This document shows, one piece after another, positions 1-7,131 of a DNA stretch of 19,675 nt (position 1 is the stretch's first letter; each line of letters starts with the position of its first letter). The stretch spans positions 1 to 19,675 of the forward strand of contig DATNQF010000129.1 in NCBI GenBank assembly GCA_036702855.1. The letters are read 5' to 3'. This DNA is from JACVSF01 sp036702855. Lineage in GTDB: Bacteria; Cyanobacteriota; Cyanobacteriia; Phormidesmidales; Phormidesmidaceae. The position numbers were made by a program, and so were the translations under genes. The notes below the pieces were generated by a model. The model searched no databases. It was given only the letters and a program-made list of their open reading frames with translations, and was not told the origin of the DNA.

Positions 1-1
1 A

Positions 2-130
2 ATGCTGACAGCAAAGGGGCAGGAGTTTGATAAACAGAAAGGAATTGATGTTGGTGCTGATCTTTATCTCACTAAACCATTTCGGCCTAAAGAGGTTCTT
101 GAGAAATCAATGCAAGTATTAGGATTTTGA
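2..130 (+). CDS. Response regulator receiver domain, C-terminal end (partial)
   Basis: This is the last 42 codons of a gene that begins before the window. The translation runs from MLTAKGQEFDKQKG to LEKSMQVLGF and ends at TGA 128-130. It fits the end of a CheY-like receiver: the MLTAKGQ strand (beta-4), an alpha-4 segment with GADLYLTKPF, the invariant lysine of the LTKPF motif (beta-5), then a final alpha-5 helix. The protein stops directly after the receiver fold, so it is either a single-domain regulator or one whose receiver is C-terminal. The phosphoacceptor aspartate lies outside the window. Its partner kinase cannot be named from what is visible. Confidence 0.8.
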   Translation: MLTAKGQEFDKQKGIDVGADLYLTKPFRPKEVLEKSMQVLGF

Positions 131-715
131 GAAGAGCTTAGGTATAGCCTTGGTCCGAAAGCTTAGGACAAAGGCAATTTCGAAAATGCCGGCTCTGAGT
201 TAGGCTTTCTGACGCACCTTGCTAGAGCAAACGTGGTTACGGCTATAACAAAATGAGCTATGACCTAAACTAATCTAGCCCTCCAATAGATGGCGTTGGG
301 AAGAATGCTTCTATAGCCTCAGAAGGTATGGGGCGAGCAAACAAGTAACCCTGCCCCAGTTCGCAGCCTAACGACCGCAGATGTTGCAGTTGCTGTTCAG
401 TCTCAATTCCCTCTGCAACCGTATGTAGACCCAATCGGTTGCTCAGCGTAATAATGGTCTCCACAATATCGCTGTTTCTAGAATTGGTCTCCATATTATT
501 GACAAAGGAGCGGTCAATCTTAAAGGCATCAACAGGTAGCTGGTGCAAATAACTCAGGGAGAAATAGCCGGTGCCAAAGTCATCAATAGTAATGTGAGCG
601 TTACGTGCTTTTAGCTGATCTAGGATTACAACAGCAGTTTGAATACTCTCAATCAGCACACTTTCAGTAATTTCAATGTTGAGATGATGCCTCTGCAATC
701 CTGTTTGATCCAATA

Positions 716-734
716 GACCTCTTGCACGAATCAA
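716..734 (+). repeat. IS terminal inverted repeat, left (3' end of transposase)
   Basis: GACCTCTTGCACGAATCAA. It matches the right-hand repeat at 18 of 19 positions and overlaps the transposase stop codon at 731-733. Confidence 0.9.
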
Positions 735-1560
735 GAGCCGAGAGACTGCTCAAAGTTGAGAATGCCAGCGAGCAAGTGTAATCGAAGACCAAAACGCCGC
801 CTCCGGTTGCGGTAACGACTCGAAAAGATACGAAAGTGCTTCAACTTACGAATGCTATGCTCCACTCGAATGCGAAGACTCGCTAAGGCTCGATTAGACG
901 CTTTATCCTCCTTAGGCAAAGCACGACGAGGCGGTTTTCGCTTTGGCGTAATGCTGCTTAAATGGCCTTTGGCTATCCCCTGATAGCCTTTGTCAGCTAA
1001 ACACAGAATCTCATGGGCTAGCTTGACCTCACTCTGGTGCCACAGCTTCAGGTCATGGGTGCGTCCCTTTCCAGTGGCAACGGCAATAAAGGCACCAGAC
1101 TGCAGGTCTATGACAAGTTGGCCTTTGAGGGTGTGCCGCTTGTGTTTATCGCTGTAGTAGCGACGTTGTTTTTTTGGGGCCGCTCAATCGCCACTTCGGT
1201 CACATCTACCACGACCACATCCCAGTTAGAGTCGGGTGTCAATAATTCTCGTTTACCGGGCAAGCGAAACTGCCCTGATTTGGCTAGCAGTTCCTCGACT
1301 TTGGCAATCGTTCGGCTCACCGTCGCTTCAGAAACGCCAAACGCTAAACCAATATGGAATTGAGTTCGATACTCCCGCCAGTACTGCAGCGTTAGCAGCA
1401 GTTGGTTCTCCACGCTCAGCCTGTTTTGCCCACCCCTTTTGCCTCGTCGCTCGAGATTGGGACGTAGCGCAGCAACCATGGCAGCGAAGGTTTGACGGCT
1501 GACACCGCAAGCACGTTTGAACTGAGGGGGCGGCAGTTCAATGAGGTCGTCGTAGGTCAT
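731..1560 (-). CDS. IS5-family DDE transposase made by -1 frameshift
   Basis: The first frame starts at ATG 1560 and encodes an HTH part (MTYDDLIELPPPQFK, then GVSEATVSRTIAKVEELL), then QFRLPGKRELL and VVVVDVTEVAIERPQK. At that point a run of seven A residues occurs, and the catalytic domain continues in the -1 frame as QRRYYSDKHKRHTLKGQ, FIAVATGKGRTHDLKLW, ADKGYQGIAKG and RVEHSIRKLKHFRIF, to TGA at 731. The fused product is 276 residues. DDE residues by position are the D of VVDVTE, the D of THDLKLW and the E of RVEHS. The first frame alone would end 150 residues in, without the second and third acidic residues. Programmed frameshifting is known in parts of the IS5 family. A plain indel cannot be excluded, but the canonical slippery heptamer argues for programming. 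Confidence 0.88.
1168..1174 (-). promoter_or_regulatory. A_AAA_AAC slippery heptamer for -1 frameshift
   Basis: On the minus strand the zero-frame codons are CAA AAA AAC, which gives the heptamer A AAA AAC. Slipping back one base leads directly into the conserved QRRYYSDKHKRHTLK frame of the transposase. No downstream pseudoknot or upstream SD-like stimulator was assessed. Confidence 0.7.
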
Positions 1561-1597
1561 TGCTATCTGCTGAACTATCCTGCTCTCAGACTACCAA

Positions 1598-1616
1598 TTG
1601 ATTCATGCAAGAGGTC
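1598..1616 (-). repeat. IS terminal inverted repeat, right (5' end of transposase)
   Basis: Read on the minus strand: GACCTCTTGCATGAATCAA, the partner of 716-734. It lies 37 bp upstream of the transposase ATG. Confidence 0.9.
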
Positions 1617-2200
1617 TAATAGTTCATCCAATTCTGCCAGCAAATTTGGCCTTAGCAGGTCCTTGACAGAGAGATTAACACTAATTTTGAGGCCAGCACT
1701 CTTGGGAAACTGCTGGTGCCATAGAGCTAACTGCTCACAAGCAGTTCGTAGAACCTATCGACTAAGCGGCACAATTAATCTTGTCTCTTCAGCAACAGGA
1801 ATAAATTTGTCAGGGGGGATGAGTCCTTGAGTAGGATGATGCCAGCGCACCAGAGCCTCTAGCTCGTAGAGTTGACCAGTTCCAATCTCAATAATAGGTT
1901 GGTAGTAGAGTACTAACTCCGCCTGGTCAATAGCCCTGCGAAGCTCCTGTTCCAACTACATTCGCTGGCGTGCCTGGATGTGCATCTCCTCAGTAAAGAC
2001 AACGTACCGATTATGCCCTCTTGCCTTAGCTTGGTACAAGGCAATGTCAGCATCTCGCAGCAGATTAGAGGGCGTTTGATAGGCTTTTGAACCCATGACA
2101 ATATCGATTCTGGCATTGATAAAAACTTCTCGTCCTCGGACTAGAAGGCTTGATATTAGCAACGGAAAAATTTTGGTCGGTAGTGAAGCACCAAAGGCAA

Positions 2201-2306
2201 CTGTCCCATTTTCGGTGACTGACTGATCAAACACTAGAAGCCTGAAACGGCGCAAAATCGCTCTTTGCGATTTGAAGTGTCCCATTTGTGGCTTAAAACG
2301 GGACAG
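2201..2306. repeat. MITE-like 106-bp element with 12-bp inverted ends
   Basis: The stretch begins CTGTCCCATTTT (2201-2212) and ends AAAACGGGACAG (2295-2306). These are inverted complements with one mismatch. A further inverted TGTCCCATTT at 2278 pairs with the right end to form a local hairpin. No coding capacity is seen. It sits just upstream of where recognisable GGDEF sequence stops, so it, or the parent element, may have taken part in destroying that gene. No target duplication was found, so a miniature transposon is a suggestion only. Confidence 0.45.
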
Positions 2307-2470
2307 TTTAAGCCAACAATCACCTAAGCCAAACAACAGCTGAAAGCCTTGCCTTATAAACTTTCTAGCCTCAACGACCAATTTTTTGTCCGTTGCTAAG
2401 ACTGGGCCGTTCTGCTCGAAGCCGAAAACCCTTGATTTTGTGTTGAGTAGTTGCCGGGTTGAGCAGCGGG

Positions 2471-2662
2471 TCAAGAATATTGGGGTGTTGGCCTCTTTCT
2501 CTCAAGGCAGACAGCGAAAACGAGAACAGCTGATTCTGTTTTTGTAAGCTCCACGCATTGGGCAGCACCCGTGCAGCCTACCGCGACCGTAAGCAGTACC
2601 CCAGTGACAGCTGCTCTAACAGTTGCGCTCGCCCTCCAGTTTCTGTAACCCCGACCTTTCAT
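2471..2662 (-). pseudogene. Orphan N-terminus with signal peptide or membrane anchor
   Basis: A 63-codon ORF begins MKGRGYRNWRASATVRAAVT and has a hydrophobic run (GVLLTVAVGCTGAAQ) after basic residues, as in an exported or membrane-anchored protein. A good Shine-Dalgarno (AAGAGG, five bases before ATG 2662) suggests this was a real start. The sequence after residue 40 resembles nothing I recognise and ends at TAA-side 2471. Because it lies upstream of the GGDEF-EAL remnant on the same strand, it may be that gene's original N-terminus, separated by later insertion and deletion. That is inference; it could also be an unrelated relic. Confidence 0.4.
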
Positions 2663-2920
2663 AGCTGCCTCTTAGACCATGTTCTAGTCAATAGTGACCC
2701 AAACACGGGTAGGACTATCAGCATGAGATCGCAGTAACCGCTTACTTTCGCAAGGACATAGTGTGAATCAAAGCTGATTAAGGTCCTCATGGACTCCAGA
2801 AAGCGTAGTGTTTGAGATTATGAGAAATACTACGCAAGCTCAAAAAAGATTGAAACCGCATTGTTCTGGCTTGTCCCTTTTTCCAATAACTCTTTATGCA
2901 AGTCCACCACGTAAAGCTGC
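2663..2920. other. Noncoding, nothing recognised
   Basis: No gene, tRNA shape or repeat was identified here. Short open frames on both strands lack start signals and family resemblance. Confidence 0.5.
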
Positions 2921-2964
2921 AAAAAATAGCCCCCACGTCATTCAATGGACTGGGGGTTTGTTGT
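2921..2964. terminator. Bidirectional rho-independent terminator-like hairpin
   Basis: CCCCCA at 2930-2935 pairs with TGGGGG at 2951-2956, and an inner GTC/GAC adds to the stem. On + the stem is followed by TTTGTTGT; on - it is followed, after three bases, by six T residues (complement of 2921-2926). It lies just before the ribosome site of the small zinc-ribbon ORF, so it could also act as an attenuator for it. Confidence 0.5.
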
Positions 2965-2986
2965 ATCCGTTTTAGGAGGAATGCAG

Positions 2987-3142
2987 ATGCAGTGCTCAAA
3001 GTGCAGCCAGTCAATGGTGAGAAATGGGAAGCGAAGGAGCGGCAATCAACGCTGGTTGTGCAAGCTGTGCGGTCATAGCCAGACGGAGGGGGATAACCCA
3101 CCCCATCGTCCTCGCAAGAAGGAATTGCCAAAAGATGAGTGA
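2987..3142 (+). CDS. Small zinc-ribbon protein, IS1 InsA-like N-terminus
   Basis: A 51-residue ORF starts MQCSKCSQSMVRNGKRRSGN and continues QRWLCKLCGHSQ. Two CxxC pairs (C3/C6 and C25/C28) form a zinc ribbon like the start of IS1 InsA and other transposase zinc-binding domains. AGGAGGA at 2974-2980 is placed correctly for ATG 2987; the in-frame ATG at 2981 is too close. After the ribbon only a charged tail (HRPRKKELPKDE) remains, so no catalytic domain is present. It is either a transposase remnant or a free-standing small zinc protein. The transposase remnant fits the surrounding decayed mobile DNA better. Confidence 0.55.
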   Translation: MQCSKCSQSMVRNGKRRSGNQRWLCKLCGHSQTEGDNPPHRPRKKELPKDE

Positions 3143-3747
3143 GGGTTGAGGTCTCACCCAATCCACCCCAACACCCCCCTGAGCTTGACAGACTGAGATC
3201 CTCTTATGTCTAAATCTGATCAATTCTTTCTGGCTGCATTCCCCGCTCAACAGCATCGCAAGCTGTAGCCCCGTAGAAGACATGGGGCAAACCGAAGGGA
3301 GCGCCACCACGCACCAGACACCGTTGGCCCGTTCTACATCTAGACGATGGGCTGTACCTTGGCTCCCACTGCCAGCCCGCCAATCACCAACGTCCCCTAG
3401 AATAAAACGGGCGAAATCTTGCGCCACCTAACCTGCATCGCTACACCCCACCTAAGACGGGCCTAAAGTTCCCGGTAGCTTGGGGCAAATTGCGAACGAG
3501 TGATCACATTCCAACTCAATGTTGAGCAAGCAGCAGGAAAGAGCAACGACAGCAAGGGAGATTGAGCCCTGCTTGAGGAAATACCCCAGACACTGAAAGT
3601 TGAGCAAACAGTGGAAAAGGTGTTAGCCTTCCCGTCTAGACCAGAATCTAGACCCTCGGTTTTGCCCACTAAGAAAGGCACCAGTCCAAACAAGGGACAC
3701 AAGGCAACGGGTCGCAGTCAGCACTCACCCCCTTGGAAATGAACTGA
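3143..3747. other. Noncoding or fully decayed stretch, no gene identified
   Basis: About 600 bp without a supportable gene. The minus strand has long open frames (for example 3011-3427), but they overlap the zinc-ribbon gene, show no recognisable domain and have no clear ribosome site. The last part precedes the recombinase fragment and may be its eroded N-terminal coding sequence in mixed frames. Confidence 0.45.
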
Positions 3748-4020
3748 CTGCTGAAGGCTGCCAAGAAAGGCAAACGTAACGTCCACCGCAACTACAAGCT
3801 GGTATTAATCATCTACCGTCACGGGCTGCGAGTGTCTAAAGCCGCAGCTCCGCGATGGTTGGATGTCAGCTTTGAAGCTAGCACGATGCTCTGCCGCCGA
3901 TTGAAGAGGCCAAAGGACAGCACCTGCTACTTAGCAGTAAATAAGGGCTGCCTACACCCCCTCTTAAGTACCCGTCAAAAATGTCACAACCAGGAGAAGA
4001 ACCTGATTCCCTCCACCTAA
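3748..4020 (+). pseudogene. Tyrosine recombinase (integrase) fragment
   Basis: The frame reads LLKAAKKGKRNVHRNYKLVL, IIYRHGLRVSKAA, then LKRPKDSTCYL. This matches the start of the catalytic domain of phage-type tyrosine recombinases: a helix ending in AAKKGR, the box I arginine in YRHGLRVSEA, and the beta-hairpin lysine region RLKRGKDSTH. A TGA at 3745-3747 precedes it in frame. After about residue 70 the similarity is lost before box II, so the HxxR, histidine and tyrosine parts are missing. It cannot be active. It lies directly before the left copy of the long direct repeat, so it may be an old integrase of the same or an earlier element. Confidence 0.65.
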
Positions 4021-4060
4021 TCTGCCATTATCAAGCGCATCTGATGGAAAGACCCTTGTT

Positions 4061-4569
4061 ATTCCAAACTACTGTTTACCTAATCTCAAAGATCGGCCTA
4101 ATTCCCAAGAGCGTGAGAGCAGTTGCTCTTACTTTAGAGCTGACTCACTTTCCTGAGTTGCGCATCGGATAGGGAGCCTATTTGCAATTGTCAAGGAAGA
4201 AGAATCAGAGGTAGAGGGGAACATCAAGGAAATGGGTAAGAAATGCTAACCTAGTGTGAAAGAGATGCGCTTTGCTGACCGCTTGGTGAGAGAAACCAAA
4301 AACCAAATCTTGGGCTTTGCTCTCAGTAGTTGCTCCAAAACTTGAGCAAGCGAGCTTCATAGAGAAGGAGAGGTGTTTCTATCAGTATTGGTGAATTGAG
4401 CGGAAGCGGAAGCTCCGAAGGGCAAAAGCCATTTGTATCAAGCCTTTTAGCAAAAGTACGAGTTCGTACTGAAAAAAGTACGAAGGTAAAATCGAAAAAA
4501 GGCTATAACCACTGTGGGAAAAGGATTTCAAGGACACTACTCAAACTAGGATTACCAACCTCTCAATGA
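4061..4569 (+). repeat. Long direct repeat, left copy
   Basis: About 508 bp aligns with 14451-14959 at an almost constant offset of 10,388 bp. One 91-bp stretch compared base by base is about 84% identical. Two blocks are perfectly conserved: about 27 nt starting TTTAGAGCTGACTCACTT (4133 region) and 36 nt at 4437-4472. No intact gene is seen in either copy; the same frames contain stops in both. It bounds the cassette on the left. Confidence 0.85.
4455..4483 (+). other. Palindromic AGTACGA site cluster (candidate recombination or operator site)
   Basis: AGTACGAGTTCGTACT at 4455-4470 is a palindrome with 7-bp arms around GT, followed by a third, direct AGTACGA at 4477-4483. It is part of the 36-nt block that is identical in the right repeat. 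GAAAAAAGTACG (4471-4482) also occurs inverted near the recombinase gene at 14985-14996. Confidence 0.55.
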
Positions 4570-4770
4570 GGCAGTTTGAATTGGACAAGAGGTGAGAACA
4601 ACCGCAGCAATCGCCCAAAAGACCCAGAAATGCAGCTTCAGCTTCATTGGAAATTATCCAAATGCCTATATTTGAGCCATGTCCATAGCAAAGCAAAACC
4701 TCTCCTGTAGACTCAAACGGTAGTAACCTGTTGATTCTTGCAGGGAAGCAAGTTTATGGGAGGAGCAGTG

Positions 4771-6384
4771 ATGGACTGGATTTTAGCGCAACAAACTCCT
4801 TCGAACAGTAGTCCTGCTACAGGCGGTCAAACGGTAGGAACTATTCCTGAGCTAGTGATCATCTTGATTATTCTGCTCATGATTGCAACGATTGTAGCGC
4901 TTGTAACCCAACGATTAAGAATTCCGTATGTTACGGGTTTGGTGCTGGCAGGCTTACCCATTACAGAGGTGTTGTCACATCAGATCGGTTTGGACCCGTC
5001 TTTGGTCCTAAATCTTTTTCTACCCATTCTAATTTTTGAAGCAGCAATCAATACCGATATCAGCCGTCTCCGTAGCACTTTTAAGCCGATTGTACTTCTG
5101 GCAGGACCAGGCTCAATCTTCTCCTCAGCAATTATTGCAGTTCTAGTTAAGTTTGGGCTGGCGTTGAGCTGGATTCCGGCCCTGCTAATTGGAATCATTC
5201 TGGCAAATACAGATACAGTTTCGATGATCGCTGTTTTCAAGGAAATTCGTGTACCTTCACGATTATCCACCATCGTGGAGGGTGAAACCCTATTCAACGA
5301 TGCGGCTGCCCTAGTTTCTTTTAACTTGATTCTGGTTGTGTATACAACAGGTTCTCTCACCATCGTTGAAGGAGTCAGGGAACTGCTCGTCGTTGCTCTC
5401 GGTGGGGGACTCGTGGGAGCCATCTTGGGCTACTTAAGCTTGCCTATCTTTGTCCGACTTAATGATCCTTTAAGTAGCCTATTACTGACAGTAGCGTTAG
5501 CGTTAGGAACCTTTCAAATCGGGCAATTCTTGGGAGTGTCGGGTGCGGTGGCCGTGGTTATTGCTGGACTCATTTTTGGTAATCTCGGGTTGCCTCGTAG
5601 TTCATCTGCTTCCGATCGTATGTCTCTACTGAGTTTTTGGGAATATGCTGGCTTCGGGGTCAATACGTTTATCTTTCTGCTAATCGGCATTGAGATTAAC
5701 CCAATCATGCTTTGGAGAATTTTGCCTGCCATCTTGCTGGTGATTCTGGCATACCAATTGGGACGAATTCTCTCGGTTTACTTATTGCTGGCAGGGTTGC
5801 GCTGGTTCGATCGCCCGATCCCCTTACGCTGGCAGCACGTTCTATTTCTGGGCAATATCAAAGGTTCTCTATCAATGGCACTAGCCCTGAGTATCCCCTT
5901 GGCATTGCCTGGACGAGAAGTCATCATTGAACTCGTGTTTGGTGCGGTTCTATTCTCCCTTGTCGGACAGGGGCTGAGCTTACCCTGGTTAGTGAAACGG
6001 CTTAAAATTAGCTCAGTTTCAGACGCGATGGAGCAAGTTGGAACGCTTCAGATTCAGTTGATCGCTTCAAAAGCGGCCCAGGATGAACTGGATAGTTTGC
6101 TTAAATCAGGGGTGCTGCCCAAGGCAATTTACGAAGAACTCTGGGCATCTTATCAAGCGCGAGTTGCAAAATCTGAGCGGGTGCTGCGTGAGATTTATAA
6201 CCAATATCGGGCAGGTCAGTTGAAAAGCGATCGCAGTGGACTCGATACCATTCGACGACAATTGCTGTTGGCAGAAAAAGGAGCCATCCGGGATGCTCTC
6301 CGCAGGCGAATTGTTCCTGAGGACCTAGTGCAGCCCTACATTAAAGATTTGGATGAGAAACTTCTATCGTTGGAAGATGACTAG
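4771..6384 (+). CDS. CPA1-type Na+(K+)/H+ antiporter, NhaP-like
   Basis: This 537-residue inner-membrane protein exchanges a monovalent cation for protons. It shows about twelve hydrophobic segments (residues about 25-405) and a charged cytoplasmic tail of about 125 residues. CPA1 landmarks are the unwound-helix motif NTDTVSMIAVFKE (D148; the usual proline is T149), EGETLFNDAAALVSF (E170, N176, D177), and GNIKGSLSMALALS near the end. ATG 4771 is chosen because GGGAGGAG at 4758-4765 sits five bases before it; an earlier TTG at 4738 lacks such a site. The gene meets the KTN-RCK gene tail to tail with a 44-bp overlap. The helical tail and the neighbouring nucleotide-binding protein suggest gated activity. 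Whether Na+ or K+ is carried cannot be told from sequence. Confidence 0.88.
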   Translation: MDWILAQQTPSNSSPATGGQTVGTIPELVIILIILLMIATIVALVTQRLRIPYVTGLVLAGLPITEVLSHQIGLDPSLVLNLFLPILIFEAAINTDISRLRSTFKPIVLLAGPGSIFSSAIIAVLVKFGLALSWIPALLIGIILANTDTVSMIAVFKEIRVPSRLSTIVEGETLFNDAAALVSFNLILVVYTTGSLTIVEGVRELLVVALGGGLVGAILGYLSLPIFVRLNDPLSSLLLTVALALGTFQIGQFLGVSGAVAVVIAGLIFGNLGLPRSSSASDRMSLLSFWEYAGFGVNTFIFLLIGIEINPIMLWRILPAILLVILAYQLGRILSVYLLLAGLRWFDRPIPLRWQHVLFLGNIKGSLSMALALSIPLALPGREVIIELVFGAVLFSLVGQGLSLPWLVKRLKISSVSDAMEQVGTLQIQLIASKAAQDELDSLLKSGVLPKAIYEELWASYQARVAKSERVLREIYNQYRAGQLKSDRSGLDTIRRQLLLAEKGAIRDALRRRIVPEDLVQPYIKDLDEKLLSLEDD

Positions 6385-7057
6385 CCTGAATCCCCAGGAA
6401 ATCAATCATGGTATGAACTGACTCAGGGCGGGTTACCACCAGAATGGTGGAGCCTGCTTCCAATACCGTATTGCCATTTGGGATTTCCAGATTTGCACAG
6501 GAGTGGCATTGATATCCAATGATCAGTGAACCTGTTGGGAAGCGAGGATCTTGAGCGACTTGGGCAACGCTACGTCCTGCTACATAACAACCACCAGGAA
6601 CAGGAAGTTTTAGCACCTCTACTTGTCCTTGCTCGAAGTGCATCATTGACTCTACTTCAGGGTATTCGATCGCATTTGCCATTGTTGCAACCGCCAAATC
6701 CACTGTGCTGATGATGTGGCTGGCTTGAGCCAGACGATAAGCTTCTAGAAACTCACGATCGCGCATCCGCACCACGATATGGGAAATACCGTAGCTTCTC
6801 GATAGGGTGATCAACGCTAAATTCAGCGCATCATCCCTTAAGGCTGCTACTACCGCATTTGCCTGGCGAATCCCTGCTTCCAGGAGAACTGTCGTGCTGA
6901 CGGCACTTCCCTCAAATGCCATCACACCAATTTTTTCCCGCGCAAAGCGGCAGGCCAGTGGATCGATATCAATGATGGCAACCGTATGCCCCTGTTTTAG
7001 TAATTGCTGGGCTAGATCCAGTCCCATCATCCCGGCACCACCAATGACCACGTACAT
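6341..7057 (-). CDS. TrkA/KTN-RCK NAD-binding potassium transport regulator
   Basis: The 238-residue protein begins with a Rossmann fold: MYVVIGGAGMMGLDLAQQLL has the GxGxxG loop (G7, G9, G12), and the acidic end of beta-2 is IIDID (D30/D32). A TrkA-N domain spans about 1-135 (VRMRDREFLEAYRLAQASHI). An RCK_C-like domain follows (VEVLKLPVPGGCYVAGRSVA through GSTILVVTRPESV). Such proteins bind NAD(H) or nucleotides and gate K+ channels or K+/H+ antiporters in the cytoplasm. No channel or TrkH-like subunit is adjacent, but the antiporter lies in convergent, overlapping orientation, so it is the likely partner (inference). The gene starts 74 bp downstream of the kinase stop and may be the last gene of the minus-strand operon. 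Confidence 0.85.
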   Translation of the reverse strand: MYVVIGGAGMMGLDLAQQLLKQGHTVAIIDIDPLACRFAREKIGVMAFEGSAVSTTVLLEAGIRQANAVVAALRDDALNLALITLSRSYGISHIVVRMRDREFLEAYRLAQASHIISTVDLAVATMANAIEYPEVESMMHFEQGQVEVLKLPVPGGCYVAGRSVAQVAQDPRFPTGSLIIGYQCHSCANLEIPNGNTVLEAGSTILVVTRPESVHTMIDFLGIQASHLPTIEVSHPNL

Positions 7058-7131
7058 CGCTGATTCACCACCCTCAAAAAGGACACATACAGGTCTAGAT
7101 TTAGCACGAGCAGTATGCCAAAACTTGCTTA

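Larger units (their letters stand above)
716..1616 (-). mobile_element. IS5-family insertion sequence, 901 bp, complete
   Basis: Both ends can be placed exactly. The element starts GACCTCTTGCACGAATCAA at 716 and ends with the inverted complement of GACCTCTTGCATGAATCAA at 1616, a 19-bp terminal inverted repeat with one mismatch. The flanks are TA at 714-715 and TA at 1617-1618, a 2-bp target duplication. It carries one transposase gene in two frames on the minus strand. The host gene (the EAL pseudogene) reads through perfectly once the element and one TA are removed, which confirms the boundaries. IS5-family assignment rests on the transposase type (HTH_Tnp_4 plus DDE_Tnp_4-like) and on the short target duplication; the IS427/IS1031-like subgroup is likely but not proven. 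Confidence 0.92.
270..2150 (-). pseudogene. GGDEF-EAL cyclic-di-GMP enzyme, broken by an IS and two stop codons
   Basis: Read on the minus strand, the remnant starts in the last third of a GGDEF domain (INARIDIVMGSKAYQTPSNL, then LLRDADIALYQAKARG). It continues into an EAL domain with YELEALVRWHHP, ITIDDFGTGYFSLSYL, FKIDRSFV, VAEGIET and GQGYLFARPIP, ending at TAA-side position 270. Such proteins make or degrade cyclic di-GMP. Three lesions are visible. TAG at 1956-1958 sits where CAG (Gln) would give RMQLEQELRRAI. TAG at 1755-1757 sits where TGG would give LSRWVLRTACEQL. An IS at 716-1616 is inserted in EAL. Removing the IS and one TA restores the frame across ELDELLLDQTGLQRHHL. Everything before roughly residue LLVRGREVF, including the GGDEF signature, is gone. 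The EAL residues are otherwise intact, so the decay looks recent. Confidence 0.88.

Noticed and set aside
173..190. Near-palindrome GGCAATTTCGAAAATGCC as terminator of the receiver gene
   Set aside because: Weak stem with A.A mismatch and no T tract; not convincing.
1037..1830. Several + strand open frames across the IS
   Set aside because: They run antisense to the transposase and EAL sequence, show no domain, and are explained by those genes.
1755..1958. In-frame TAG codons as recoding (pyrrolysine-like or readthrough)
   Set aside because: Together with the IS insertion and missing GGDEF half they are better explained as pseudogene decay, and other genes here use TAG as a stop (antiporter, ATPase).
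3011..3427. 138-codon minus-strand frame
   Set aside because: No domain or ribosome site, atypical composition, and it overlaps the zinc-ribbon gene antisense.
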